A stretch of 64,000 bases of DNA from Aphelenchoides besseyi (GCA_024699855.1 JAMPIQ010000001.1:10850001-10914000); one strand, 5' to 3'. Shown: positions 13,097 through 25,193, counted from the stretch's first letter. Notes: generated by a model not told the origin, from the sequence alone. Program-made: numbers and translations.

Positions 13097-15127
13097 TTAA
13101 CGACGTCGGCGAGTTCCATCCTCGAAGAAGACTCCACCGTCGATGGCGCAGTATTTCGGGCAAATACCCTTCTCTCCGGCGTTACCTGGAGCCTGAATTG
13201 AATGTACGATCAATCACAGAACATTCCTTCAAATACTCACTCCTGGTTGTCCTCTGAAATCATACAAAATTAGGTCTGTTTAAGGATGAAAAAAGCTTAC
13301 GGTTGTCCTGGAGCACCGTCATTTCCACTAAACAATGAGTTGTAAAACCTAAATCAAACAGCAAACACTCACGGTGGTCCGGGAGGTCCCTTCAAGATGA
13401 CAAAAAACGAGATCAATCAATTGTTGTAGCTAAACTTACGGGTGGTCCTTTAGGTCCACTAATATAGAAAACAAATAAGATTATTGCTGCAAGTTTAAAA
13501 CTTACGGTGGTCCGGGAGGCGCATCAGATCCTGGATTTCCTCTGAAGAAGAATTAAATCAAACGTACAATGGACATCAAACTAACGGTGGTCCAGGAGGT
13601 CTAGAAAAGAAATTGGTAATTAATGCATTCAATACTTAAAACTAACCCAGGTGGTCCGGCATCACCTGCTGGGCCCTAGAACAATTGAATTGAGAACGAA
13701 TTACGTGCTTCAATGACTCACTGGTGCTCCTGGTTGTGCGGGCTCGGATTGGGCTGGAGTACCGGGTTCTCCAGGTGCTGAGATAGGAATAAGTTTGTTG
13801 TTGAGATTACAGAAACAAACCTCCGGGTTGTCCACTTAAATTGTTTGATGCAATAGGTTATTTCAATTTGATCAATTCAAACTCACGGTTGTCCGGGTGG
13901 ACCCTGTACATTTCAAAAGATGAGATTATTGGTTTGCTTTGAATTAACTTACAGGTGGACCTTTTGGACCTCTGCATCAGAGAACAAATAAGATTAGTGC
14001 TTCAAATTTAAACATACGGTTCTCCTGGTGGAGCGTCTTGGCCTAAATTGAAGGTTAAATGAAGAAAGAACGTGTATTGAAGCATTTGGACGAGATTCTT
14101 TCCATCCAAATGTTTTATTCAAAGACAAGTAACTAACCGGGGTTTCCAGGTGCTGAAAACAATGATTATTAATGAGTTTCAAAGCTTATAACATACCTCC
14201 GGGCTGTCCTGCATCACCAGGTGGTCCCTAGAACAGAAATTATCACACGAAATCGCGGCAAAACACGTACAGGTGGTCCGGGAGGTCCCTGAAAATGAAC
14301 ATTTTTAATTTAAAGCATGCTGAAGGACTTACGGGAGGGCCGTCTGGACATTTTTTACATGGTGGTGCGGTGATAGGCCTATTTTAAAATAAGTTGTTAA
14401 TCGTATGTTTCTAATAGAAATTAGTCATTTAATTAGCTCGTCTTTTGAGCTTTAAGACTAAGTGTTTAAAGACTGGTAATGGAACTCACTCGCAGGGTTC
14501 TAAAATGCATCGTTATGGCTTGTTAAACGTCGTTTGAAATAGTCAATTAATTAGAAAACATTGAAACACTTGCGTTGTGGAGGTTTGCCCGCTGGAAACA
14601 TATCATAATGAAACATGATATCAATAGAAATGACTTACGGTTTCCGGGTAATCCTGGGCTGCCTGGTTTTCCTTTGAAAATCGTTAGTTAGTAGTTGTAT
14701 TGATGGATTTCTTTACCCGGTCGTCCATTTTTGCCCGGCATTCCGGCGGGACCCTACAACAGCAATTATCAAACAAAACAAAATCAACGGAAAAATAGCT
14801 TACAGGAGGTCCTGGAAGACAACAAGATTCGCAACCACCGCCTTGTGATGCACCACCACCAGTCACTGGAGCCTCGCCGTAACCGGCTTGACGTTCTTGA
14901 CGTGTGTGATTGTTGGGTTGAATTCGAAGCGTATTGACTTCAGACCAAATGTCTTTGGCCGATCCTTTACAATATGTGATTTCGCTGTGCATTTGACGAC
15001 GCACATGATGCACATAATTGTAGACCATGGGCAAAGTCACACATACGGACAAAACGGCAACAACCGAAAATGTAACGGCCGAATAGGCGACGAAACGATA
15101 AGCCTTGATTCGATTCTCCAAATCCAT
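13097..15127 (-). CDS. Cuticle collagen 3, 22 exons including microexons
   Basis: Cuticle collagen with a classical N-terminus: MDLENRIKAYRF, a hydrophobic segment, then YNYVHHVRRQMHSEI and CKGSAKDIW, with a RQERQ cleavage site and a CESCC cluster. The C-terminus is ICPKYCAIDGGVFFEDG followed by four Arg and the stop at 13097. Between them I can place 20 short exons; many are 13-19 nt, the smallest is 10 nt (14499-14490, encoding part of PCEP). Examples: 14591-14574 (18 nt), 13389-13373 (17 nt), 13253-13241 (13 nt). Each joins in frame to a Gly-X-Y chain. The intron 14573-14500 begins with GC. A minus-strand TATAAAG lies at 15204-15198. An upstream in-frame ATG at 15169 falls near the likely transcription start, so 15127 is preferred. 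Confidence 0.93.
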
Positions 15128-15197
15128 GATTCTTCTCTCGACACTAATGGAAATGGAGAGAGCGAACACACTGAAGAACTCGAAGCTTCAACCGGCT

Positions 15198-15204
15198 CTT
15201 TATA
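15198..15204 (-). promoter_or_regulatory. TATA box of collagen 3
   Basis: TATAAAG on the minus strand 71 nt before the preferred start. It would place transcription initiation close to 15170. Confidence 0.5.
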
Positions 15205-16187
15205 AACTCAGTCGTGAATTTACAACACACGCCGTTGAAGGCGGAGCACGCCTTTTCGCTCTATTAAGGCGATGGGTACCTTCGACGGTATGGAAGAAGG
15301 GAGGGAGAACCGGGCGCCGATGTTAGCGCGTGTGGTATTGTGAGTAGAAATGAGTGCGCGAACAATGTAGCTGAAAGCTTCGTTGTCTCTGAACAACAAC
15401 AAGAACTTTTCGAAGCTCCGATTAACCGAACAACAAAAGTCGATTAATTACTTGGTTAATGGTTTTTACGAAATTCGATGTCTGTACTCACAATCATTCG
15501 AGCTGATTTGCAATTTTGCAGCTGCGCGAAGTTTCCGGATCTTCGCCGTGATTTCACTTTCTACTCGAAGGTCACCAAAAGAAGTTGTAAACCACTCGAT
15601 GTGGAGATGCGTGGCGGAAAACCGCCTCTCTTCAATCCCACCTGTTTTTGTCTGCTGAAGCGCATCTCCGTCGACTAATTTCCCGCGCAGAAACCCAACC
15701 TCCTCCGATAGGTTCCAGAGTTGATGAATGGTCGTAAAAGAGATTGTAATGAAGTGAACGGTCTTAAACATAACGAGAACTCGTTGAACCGGTTCGACTT
15801 TAGCGGTAAACTTTACGTACGATTCGACCGTCAGTCGTTCGGGAGTTATTTTCGTCGTGATTCTCGAATATCGATGTTACACAAATGAGTTGGCAACACA
15901 TAGAATTCCGAGTGGTTGCAAGATTTTGGAGCAAATGACTGTTAATTAGAACCTATTGGACAGCACACGAAATTTACTTCTTGCGATTTTATGTTCGTTT
16001 GCCATCTCATCAGTTTCGGTCACTTGAAGTTTGATTGGCGTTCTTGAAAACTTCAATTCAACTTCAAAGATCTGCAATTTTTAGAAGAGAAACAGATAGA
16101 GAACGATATAATGCAATAAGGAGTTTAACGGATAAGGAATCCACGGAATTGATGCGTCAAAGATCATTCCAATAAAAAGGCAACGAG
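15205..16187. other. Intergenic; one unexplained 101-codon minus frame
   Basis: Upstream region of collagen 3. A minus frame at 15771-15466 (101 codons, begins MFKTVHFITISF) has a hydrophobic start and a charged remainder. I find no known domain, no splice partners and no conserved pattern, so I do not call it a gene. Nothing else stands out. Confidence 0.3.
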
Positions 16188-16880
16188 CTAAAAGTGGTCG
16201 ATGATTTCTTTGTTTTCATCTCGAAAAACCTTCCATTCAAGTAAGGCAAAAATTGAAGTGAAATTTTTCTTTAAGTATTCAGGAACGAGTGTTTTGAAAG
16301 TGGTGAGATGTTGCGGATACGCCGAAAGACGTAGACGGTCAATGATGTTCTCCAATGACAACTTCTTTTCCACCACTTTCATGCACATGCCCTGAAAATA
16401 AGTATAAGCTCAGAATATTAAATCTTACAGTCAATCTCTCCAGATGATATTAGTTGGACAACAGGAGCAGACGATCGGTGACTTTATCAATGTTCTTGAC
16501 TTGTTGCTGTGGAGATAACGGAGCATTGTTTCCACAATTTTATTATTGGTATTCTTGATGTGAACAACGTTTGACTGTTTCTCTTCACATTCGCGTTCGA
16601 AGATGGATCTGAAGACATGGGATTAGAGAGTCAGATAAGGCTTGTGGATCTGAAACCAAGCAATTAAACGAGATCATCGGTCCACTCACTTTGAAAGACG
16701 AATCACAGACTTTGATTTCTGCATCAGCGCTCTCTTGGTCGTTAAAAGTATTGACGATAGCTGCCGCTAACGCTCATTCAGGGTCGAAAGTCAACATGAT
16801 ATTAGAAACTTCGTTGTTCTTCTCTTCGCTGATGTTTTGCTCTGAAAGTGAACAGGTAACAACAAACTCCGTCGTTTAGA
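16188..16880 (-). pseudogene. BTB-domain pseudogene
   Basis: Minus-strand pieces line up with a BTB (POZ) domain in order. They are a strand with AEIKVCDSSF before a GTGAGT donor, then IHKPYLTL, HVFRSIFERE, the NNKIVETMLRYLHSN segment, YHLERLT and a C-terminal part (ENIIDRLRLSAY...LLEWKVF) ending at 16188. The frame is interrupted where conserved residues are expected: TAA at 16625-16623 inside the HK...S loop, TAA at 16452-16450 in the ADxYxLERL helix, and a TGA further upstream near 16780. Three in-frame stops make this a dead copy. It belongs with the BTB genes at 26-27 kb and 61 kb. Confidence 0.8.
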
Positions 16881-18015
16881 ATCCACGGCAAGACGTTCAC
16901 TAACAAAGATAGCAGAAGAAGGAATCCGTTTCAAATGAACGAAAACAAAGTGACATGAACGCGATAAACCCAATGACTTTACGCAAATTGGCGATTTAAA
17001 ACGCAGTTGGGCAGAAAGAACAAAACAAATTTGGTGACGGTCAGAAAGTGATCGGAAGCCGTCGGTTCGTGAACTGCAGAAGAACAATCGGAGGAACAAG
17101 CGTAAAAACATCCATTGAACGCGTGCAGCAAGTCAAATATCGTGGCAAAGACGTTGAGAGAGAATCAGCGATTTGAATAAGATTTTTGGACTGCAGTTAA
17201 ACTGGTGTCTAAATACACAACGAAACTCGATAGACGACAACAAAATGGTCTCGAGCGTCAATTGACCGACAATAAACAACTGTGATCATTTGAGAGCATT
17301 CACGATTCGTGTGAGCCACTATTTGAGTTCCATTTAAGTCACTTGACAGAAAGAAGCCATCAAAATTCATATACTTGTGACGTCGTTTCTTTTCATTAAA
17401 AAGCCTTTTAGTGATTGTATTTAATTGAAATGTCAAATTTGAAAGCTCAGATGTTGACCGCAAAAAGCCATTAATATACCTTTTAAGGAACTTTTTTTAT
17501 CTTTGGATTGCTTCGTTGGTGGAATGTCTTTTAAATTCCGTACGTAACTTGTTTTTATTGTCTTTTGGCTCAGCAACTCATCAACACTTTCACGTTTCAT
17601 TAAGCATATTCGTCGACGAGATTCTCGAACTTCGAAATGTAAACGGCTTTAGAAGTCAAATTAAAACCACAAAGAGTATTCTCGACCATCTAGTTTTCTC
17701 ATGCTACTTTCTTTTCAATTGCAGTTTGCCACTACAAAGAACAAGAATCAAATCTTTTGTGTCTTAAACTTATTGCTGACGAGAAACAAGAAAACAAACT
17801 AGAAACGGAAGGAACAATGTCGGACGTTTAGAAAATTTTCGTATCAGTTGAACAAGTATTTGTTAATTGTACTTTGAAATGACAGTCCAGACATACTGAA
17901 CTCGAAAGGATTGTATTTGAACAAGAACATCAATTCGAAGCTCTTGGTCATTGTCGAGTGAAATAATATTGCGCTAAAAGAGCTATTATATTGACGGTCA
18001 CATCGTAAACAATAG
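16881..18015. other. Intergenic, no gene recognised
   Basis: About 1.1 kb. Frames of 83-106 codons (for example 17111-16791 and 17516-17767) have no recognisable domain. It may include the decayed 5' part of the BTB pseudogene. Confidence 0.35.
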
Positions 18016-19316
18016 TTAAGAGATCATTTGATTGAACTGTTTGAAGTAGTGTTCGGTTTCGTTCTTGTTTTGAGTCCACGCGTGTTTTTTAGTTCGTTGT
18101 TGTTGATGAATGAAATAGAGGGCGGAGAAGAGAATGAGATTGTTGAACGTGCGAACCTAAAGGATATTGATGTACATTGATGATTATTTAAACTTACTAG
18201 ATTAACACACTCCCTTAAAAACTGCTCCATCTCGATACTCAAATTTGGGACTTTCAGAAGATAGAATATGTAGAACAGAAATGATGTGCAGAACGAAAGG
18301 CTATGAATAATTGAAAACGGATAAATCAAACGAATGGAAATCTGAGCTCCGTGTAAAGAAAACGACCTGGCCAAGGTGTAAGTGTTAGTGATTTTTCTAA
18401 AATTGAGTTAAGATCACTTTCCAATGAAATTTACCGGGCAATTTGTCGTTTGTTGTAAAGAAGCAAACAAAAGTCACCAATTGTTCCAATTACATCGATA
18501 GCTAACAAGTTGATAAACGTGCTTAGGAACGCGATACTAACTGTCGCAGTTGAGTGCATTGGACCTGCACAGTAAACTCGATTGTTTATGATACCGGCCT
18601 CCACATAAGTGTAATAGTGGGAAATGATCCAATAAGGTGGGAAAAACAAAACAAGAAACCCGGCTATTAGACCAAATAGTGGTGGATATCCACGAATCGT
18701 ATCAATGAACGTTGAGTAGATTCTTTCGCAAAGAAGTGCCACGTGAAATGCCTGAAAGTTCGTCGAGCGTTGTTGGCAGAGCAACTAACTGAGTATCCCA
18801 TGATATTCACTGATGCGTGTTGAGAATAAACGAAATAACAGGAGCTCCCGCTGAATTACGGTTCATGTTATCGACAGAATCATCAGCAAACTCACTCCCA
18901 AATGTAAGAGCACGGTTCGAGAGGTCGGGCGTAAATGTACTGCAAAGACGACGTTACTCCTAGACTCCTTCTCTGCTTACTATTCTGTACAAGTAAATAA
19001 CAATGGCGCTTGCAAAACCCCAGAAGTAGTAACCGAAACCGATAACTGATATAATCTAAAGATCGAGATAGGTAATCGGTTGTTTCCAGAAACCGACCTT
19101 CAAGTTGACACCCACTAATCCAACGGCCTTACGAACTGGTTCGGTTTGAAAATACTTGTACATTCCAAATAAACCACAAACGGCAACAAACATATGGACC
19201 ACAACAACGCCAATCATCCACGGGCTTCTGTTCAACTCCATTGCCAATTTGCAGTTTGCTTCTGTGACATTGCCAACGACCAGAAGCTCGCTAATCGTTT
19301 GATTTGCGAATGACAT
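18016..19316 (-). CDS. 7TM chemoreceptor-like protein (Sra/Srab/Sre-like)
   Basis: Probable nematode-specific G-protein-coupled receptor, expected in the membranes of sensory neurons. The ATG at 19316 follows an acceptor (ACTTTCAG) and encodes a short N-terminus with glycosylation sites (SFANQTISE and GNVTEANC). Membrane segments follow: MIGVVVVHMFVAVCGLF; SVIGFGYYFWGFASAIVIY in the next exon; a conserved LLCERIYSTF at the end of a later segment; LFGLIAGFLVLFFP; STATVSIAFLSTFINLLA; then two more before a polar tail ending at 18016. The L-x-x-E-R-x-x-[SA]-T motif is a hallmark of the Sra superfamily. At least seven exons are needed. I cannot decide between Sra, Srab and Sre. No stops interrupt the exons that I can place. 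Confidence 0.7.
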
Positions 19317-20571
19317 GTTTATCCAACTGAAAGTGTTCAATTAGTTGGGAAACGCGAAAGAATTAATAACCGTAAAAAATCGGAGTGAACATCTTCTATA
19401 ATGCCGGTGTGACTGAGAGGTTTTAAAGTCGATGTTTTGTATTCGAAAAGGCAGACAATACGATTTCGTTTGGTTGAAAACTTATTAGCCGTTAAACTCG
19501 GCAATCGTACTTCAGTTTTTTGGCAAGAGCAACGAGAACACAAATTTTATTGTCATGCGCCCATCGGCTTAAAGTCACCCCTTTCGCTCTTCCTGCATTA
19601 ACTACAAAATCAAACAGGATGGTGAAAAAGTTGATAAATCATTCAACTTTTGGATTTGACCAAAAAATGACCGCACACGGAAGTTGGAACTAGTGAAGTA
19701 GAATGCTGGCCGCTTGTTACATCAATTTCTGAAGGGATGATTCAGCCGATTGAGTTCACGATCAATGTTTAAAATTCTAATGAAGCAAAGAGTGTGGAAT
19801 TGTTCTGATGATTAACGATTCCTATGAACACAACTCAATGCTTGTGAACACTGTTATTCAAGTTTTTATTTGATGATTGTTAACAAAAACCTATCGAATG
19901 GTCTGGATCTTTAGCAATTGAATAGGAGATTAAACGATTAACCCCAATGTGTTTGGGATTTTTGCCTTTCAGCCTTAAGTCCCGGCTTCGATTTCCGGCA
20001 TTGGAAGAAGGGTTTTGACGCTCATTTGATGTATTGAATTCGAAACCAGAAGTTGAACGCTTTTTGTTAGTGTTTGTTTCTAACTCATCAGTTGACTTGG
20101 TTCTGCTGCATTTATTATTTCCGGACTTTCAACTCATTTGTTCTTCAGATTGACGCAGAAATGTCGATGGGTCTTGAGTTCTTGGTCACCATTACTTCGG
20201 TTATTTGGATCGCTGTTAAAAGTGAAAACAAGTGACCGAAAGCAATCGGACAATGTTTGCGATTGCCTACACGTAAATTAGTTTCTGGTCAGTGAACGGA
20301 AACAAAACAACCGCCTTTCTTTCATTTACTACTAGAAGGCGTGGTTGATCTCATTGATACGTTAATCTGCATTTGTGGTTTCTAGTTACGAGTGGATGTC
20401 GAAGACAAGAATTGTAGAGCTACCGAAAAAATCACTCCTTTAAAGAAGCAAATTTTTACCAAACAACCACATCATTTTTTGCAGATTCCGGGAGTCGTTG
20501 AACCTCTGTACTTTATTGCGAAGAATTGATAAGCACAAACATAAAAAAGTCGCTGATCAGTCAACAAAGAA
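19317..20571. other. Intergenic, no gene recognised
   Basis: About 1.25 kb of AT-rich sequence between divergently arranged genes. No frame over 70 codons with a recognisable domain and no repeat seen. Confidence 0.4.
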
Positions 20572-21235
20572 ATGAGTGCAAAAGTTCATCTTTTTGTCTT
20601 TCTTGGACTGTCGAGCTACGGCAACGCCAATTCGATCGATTGGACTTTTCGTTCGGGTGGTGATCACATCCTGATTCTTAACATGACGATTGGAACTCCC
20701 GGTAAGTGAGTGATGAAGAAGAGTGAAACTATCATTCAGATTAACTTGTGTCTGTTGGATTGGTTGAAGGTGGCAGTTACAACGACGTAGCGGTCTCTGA
20801 ATTCCGAAGCGGTAGAGTCTTTAACCTAAGGTAAGCGATTGCATGATGTACAACTACAGAGCTACTAGTGCATCAACGTCTTTTATTCAAATCGGTACTG
20901 ATTACGAATTTGATGATAAGACGGTGCTTGAAATCTTTGAAACCGATACTTTTCAAGTGAGTTTGAGAGATATGATGCTCTAAAACGATTGTAGTTTGGA
21001 AATAGTTCTTTAGTGAAAGTAAAGATTTTTAAGGTTTACAACAATCAGTCTTGGTATCCTACAACTCCCGGACACATTGGTTTTTGTCTATGATCAGTGA
21101 GTTAGAACGATCAAAATGTTATTAATCTTTCTAAAGTCTTCATGATTCGGACAATACCTCCGGAACAATTACTTTTGGTGCTCGTCATCAGTCAACTGGA
21201 GATTCACATTTCACCCGAAGATTATTTGGACACCA
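20572..21235 (+). pseudogene. Aspartic protease-like gene relic
   Basis: Exon 1 encodes a signal peptide (MSAKVHLFVFLGLSSYGNA) and then an ILNMTIGTPG strand that is typical of the start of pepsin-like enzymes. Further pieces occur in order: a TSASTSFIQIGTDY segment like the S-S-T-F region, and GTITFGARHQ like the ITFGG strand. Two things argue against a working enzyme: no Asp-Thr-Gly-Ser motif follows the IGTP strand, and a stop interrupts the piece that contains PGHIGFCL (about 21090). The downstream half with the second catalytic Asp is missing, replaced by the tandem repeat that starts near 21290. Confidence 0.5.
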
Positions 21236-21289
21236 GAAAGACTCGCGGCTTCGCCGCTCGCTTTCTTTACTTGTAAACAATAACAAAAA

Positions 21290-21790
21290 ATTCAACAATT
21301 AACTGGTGAAATGCACTGAAATCAAGAAATCAGAAACTTGACATTACATCGATCGTATCTCTGCGAATAGCTGTTTTGGAGACATGTATTAAATACCGTT
21401 GTAACGCTCATTAATTGAGTTTTCTAGAATGCTAATATGCACCTGTCAAACCACGACAGAAAATTACAACAACTACCTCTCGATTCGCACTGAAACCGAA
21501 AAAATCCGTAATCTCACATTATATTGATTCGAATATCTATCTTTGGGTTGCGTATTATATACTGTTGTAACGCTCATTAGATGAGCTTTCTGGATTGCTA
21601 ACATACATCTGTCAATCAATGACAAAAAGTCCAACAATTGGCTGCCGAAGTCCACTTAAGCCCAAATTTTAAGGCCCGCATTATATCGATCGTATCTTTG
21701 TGAGTAGTCATCTTCAAACTATGTCTTATACACCATTATAACGCTTTTTAACTGCGCTTTCTAGAATGCTAATATACATATTAGAGAAAC
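21290..21790. repeat. Diverged tandem repeat, three units of about 170-190 bp
   Basis: Three successive units share a core that reads roughly GTAACGCTCATTARWTGAG, then TTTCTRGAWTGCTAAYATRCA. The cores begin near 21402, 21572 and 21741. Each is preceded by a CATTAYATYGATYG segment and an ATACYRTTRTAACG segment. The units differ by perhaps 20-30 percent, so this is an old array rather than an active satellite. Confidence 0.75.
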
Positions 21791-21875
21791 ATCTTAACAA
21801 TCAAAATATGTGAACCCGCATTTGGAGCAAAAATGAACAGAAAATTTCTACCAAAGTTAATAACTTCATTGTAAT

Positions 21876-22170
21876 TATTTTATATGCTGTCATATATTGC
21901 ATGTCGATGAGCCTCGCTGATGCGCACAACGCTATGTTCTTTCAAGGCAATCGGCTCAAGTTTCGATATGGTTTGATCAGAAAAACCGATTTCAGTGTTA
22001 ATTTCAAGTCAAAAATTTACTCAGTAAAAGTTCGTATCTTGCAAAACAAATGTCAAATACGTACTCTCCATACTCTAATCTATAAGTTGGAACCCTTTGT
22101 TTTTGCTCAAACCTTCAAAAGCGTCACCCCATCACCATCACCATCATCATTGCCGATTAGTTAGGGGAAA
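21876..22170 (+). repeat. 295-bp dispersed repeat, copy 1
   Basis: It starts TATTTTATATGCTGTC and ends ATTAGTTAGGGGAAA. A nearly identical copy lies inverted at 50909-51204. An open frame of 87 codons beginning MSMSLADAHNAMFFQG is kept in both; the ends include a CATCACCAT-rich run. There is no similarity between the copies outside these limits. It could be a non-autonomous element or SINE-like unit; no terminal inverted repeats are seen. Confidence 0.85.
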
Positions 22171-23404
22171 TCGCAACAGAATGAAACTGGAATTTGTTAT
22201 GTTAAAATTGACATAATCAATGATTATGAGACCTTCTATTTGCCCAATTCGATCCTTTAACGTTACTGTTTAATGTACGATTACGCCGGATTCAATTTCG
22301 GATTTGCGACTCGACTCTCGAACTAAACGTTGCCCACTCTAGATGAGACATAAAATCATTATTATTAGAAAACTTTTATTAGACAAACAAATGAATTGAG
22401 TACATTCGTTATTCGAAATCGCTTTAAATAAAGAAGTCCAAAGGGCGAACAACAGAGGACCATAAAATCATAACTCAACGACGCCTCGTTCAATCAAACT
22501 CATTTCAACATTTCATTGGGTCTCTGCAATTAGAATTGAATCCAGTGTTCTAAACTTCGAAATTTTGTATTACCAGCACCGAACAAAGCCTTGTTTATAA
22601 GTCCAACTCGACGGTTAGACGTTCCAAAATTTGTTTGGCTATTCGGCCACCGAGTTACCAGGGCTCGAATTCAGATACTAACCTCAAACTTGGGTTAATA
22701 AACCGACGATATTCTCCCTTCTTCTGCCCACTTACTCTCACACTACGGAAAATTCGATGGGTAGGACACTTTCGAGTGGACATCTTCTGTTCGTCTGTCT
22801 ATCTCTTCACTTCGCCCAATCTTTTACTCTCGAGGTCACGCGGCGGTTGTGCAGGTAACAGTCGGAGATAAGAGAGACGTCCGGTCGAAGAGAACTTGTC
22901 ACGTAACCCATCGGTCTTATGGCAGTTGGAGAACTGAAAATACAATTGATGATCAGCATTGTCGTCTTATTGACCCAAACTTAAGGTTTGTGTTCAAGTT
23001 CGTGCCCAGCCAATGCTGTGGCTGAACGTCAGTAAAATTTTGGAGCGTTCGACCTTTGATGGTTGAACTCAAATTACTTTATTAAAATGGCTGGTGAATG
23101 GATGTCAGTTCGCTTATCAGCTTTACATTTTCTGTTAATAATCACCTGAAAACAATTTCCGTATCAACATAATGATTGTCGGACAACACTTTGACGGTAC
23201 AAATACAAAGTTTTATAAAACTAACAACATTAATTTTCATTAACGATGGAATTTGTGAGAATTTGCATAGCAGCAAAACAACTTTGCGGTTATGCTGTAG
23301 GTAATCAGCTATTCACGAATCAACCTTTTCAGTTTCTCCGATCTCTCAGTCATTGATTCGGTTTGTTCTCCACGCTGGTTGCCCGCTTTTTGTGCTCTCA
23401 TTCG
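22171..23404. other. Intergenic, no gene recognised
   Basis: About 1.2 kb. A 78-codon plus frame at 22635 has no domain. It contains the upstream region of the membrane-protein gene at 23405. Confidence 0.4.
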
Positions 23405-24755
23405 ATGGATCTTCGACCAGTGCTCTTCGCTCTTTCAATGTTCTGTGGCAATGTCTTGGTCAGTAGCGATGAAGGTTGCTTGAAGCAACACGACAATGAT
23501 CTGTGAGTTTGCGAGCTCCGAAAGCTGGAGTTGAATTTCTCTTCAGCGAAATCGATGGTAGCACTTGTACGGAGCTAAAGCCAATGAACATCAAAGTCAA
23601 GGAGAAGCAGTTGAGCTTTCAATTCAAGTTCGACTCGACTACGCCTCTTGTACCAAAACCGTAAGACGTTTCAGTTTGTTGAATCACTTTCTTTGCATTT
23701 TAGAATCAAACTCGAAGTCGGTGGATGCATGATCGCTGGTGATGTTAATTATGGTTATAGTCCCGGATATTTTGCACATGCTGGTTGGTTTTCTATCGGT
23801 ATTACAATATATTGGAGATTTTAGATTTGGGAAACCCCAATTTTCCCGTTGGTCTCAAAGCATCTGAAGACAAAATTACATCCATCCAAAAAACCCTTCC
23901 CGGTTGCAAACCAGTTTTTACACCCGAAGAAGACGGTTCTTTGATCAAGATCTCGTACGATTCGAAAGGCAAAGAGGTTCCCGGCTTCAAGATCGTTTTC
24001 GTATGTTTCCGGTCAATTCACTTTCCTTCTTGTTTAGAAAGATAGCAGCTTTGTCGAAACGGTCGAAGCGGCCGGAGATTGGAGCGTAAGAAGTTGGCGT
24101 TTGTGGGTCACAATCTCAGGCGGCGTGTAGGTTTCTCACTTCAGAAGCGTAATTATCTTTTTGGGTTTTCAGTCTTATCGTTGCCATTGTTGCGATATTG
24201 ATTATCGGCGGTGGTTGGTGGTACAAAAAGCTCAAGAACAAGTTGGTCACTGACGAACTACCGGTCATGTCAACTGTCGGCACCACCACTGAAAAGTCAA
24301 CTACGATACCAAAGTCGAAGACCGAAATGAAAAGTCAGAAGTTTACAAATCTCGCCAAATTGTTCAAAGACAATCCGTGGATTGAAAAGTACGGAACTAA
24401 CTTCAACTCATTTGGTGATCGATAATTTCAGTTGGCATTGGCCGCTCAAAACGTACACGACGAAAGACGTCGAGTTTTTGCGCAAAACACTTGAAGGGCC
24501 AGATAGTCAACTCAAACTCGAAATGATGTTGATTCAAGATCCGTTGAATATGCAATCCATGACGGCATTACAAAATTGGCTTCAAAATAACAATGCGGCT
24601 CTTCAGGGAACTTGTGTAAGCGATTGACATTAGTCTTCGGAATCAAGTTTTTTCAGTCGAATGCGGAGATGTTGCGTTTGGAAGCAGACAATCGTTTGAT
24701 TATGAAGGTGCTCGATGCTCGTGAAACTCTTTGTCAACGCACTCGTCATGACTAA
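23405..24755 (+). CDS. Unrecognised type I membrane protein
   Basis: I do not recognise the family. It starts with a signal peptide (MDLRPVLFALSMFCGNVLVS), then an ectodomain with spaced cysteines (EGCLKQ, STCTELK, GGCMIAG, PGCKPVF), one membrane segment (LIVAIVAILIIGGGWWY, near 24180) and a cytoplasmic part rich in Lys, Thr and Glu. Exon joins that keep the frame include 23502 to the piece starting EIDGSTC, and a 43-nt intron (GTACGG to TTTCAG) near 24390 that leads to HWPLKTYTTKDVEF and then an exon ending CQRTRH before the stop at 24753. The Cys spacing loosely recalls the secreted proteins at 52.7 and 56.7 kb. An alternative that reads through the 43-nt intron would stop at 24425. Confidence 0.7.
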
Positions 24756-25152
24756 ACATTTTTATGTTCGATCCTTATTAAAAATTCGCAATAAATTTTT
24801 GATCGAAAGGATTGTATATCAGTGGTTATTATCGCTCTGATCCTCGACGCTAGTTTGAACTCTTAATGCCAGTCACTGTTATGAAACTTTCTAGAGTTCG
24901 GTGTTCTAATTTTTTGTCGACTGTTCTTTGCGTTCATTCACTAGATAGTTGTTCTTTAAATTGGTATTTCAAGTGAATTTCAAATCAGTATCTGAAATCT
25001 CGATGAAGAGCAACAATCCAACAGTTTGCCATCAGGAAGTTTCGTTCTTTGGCATTGAGATGCGTGATGGGAAGCCTTTTAGTTATCAGTAACGTGCTCA
25101 ACATTTGATTTGAATTCCATGGAAAAGTTTGGGCGTGAATACAAACAACGGA
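24756..25152. other. Intergenic, no gene recognised
   Basis: About 400 nt between the stop of the membrane protein and the poly-C element. AATAAA-like sequence lies near 24780-24795 (the 3' end of the gene). Nothing else seen. Confidence 0.4.
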
Positions 25153-25162
25153 TCTTTCCTAT

Positions 25163-25193
<31 letters not shown>

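Noticed and set aside
15466..15771. 101-codon minus frame with hydrophobic N-terminus
   Set aside because: No domain, no splice partners, no nearby poly(A) signal; composition like other non-coding frames in the region.
22120..22160. Microsatellite or CRISPR-like repeat (CATCACCAT run)
   Set aside because: It is a short internal part of the 295-bp repeat, with no spacer-repeat order.
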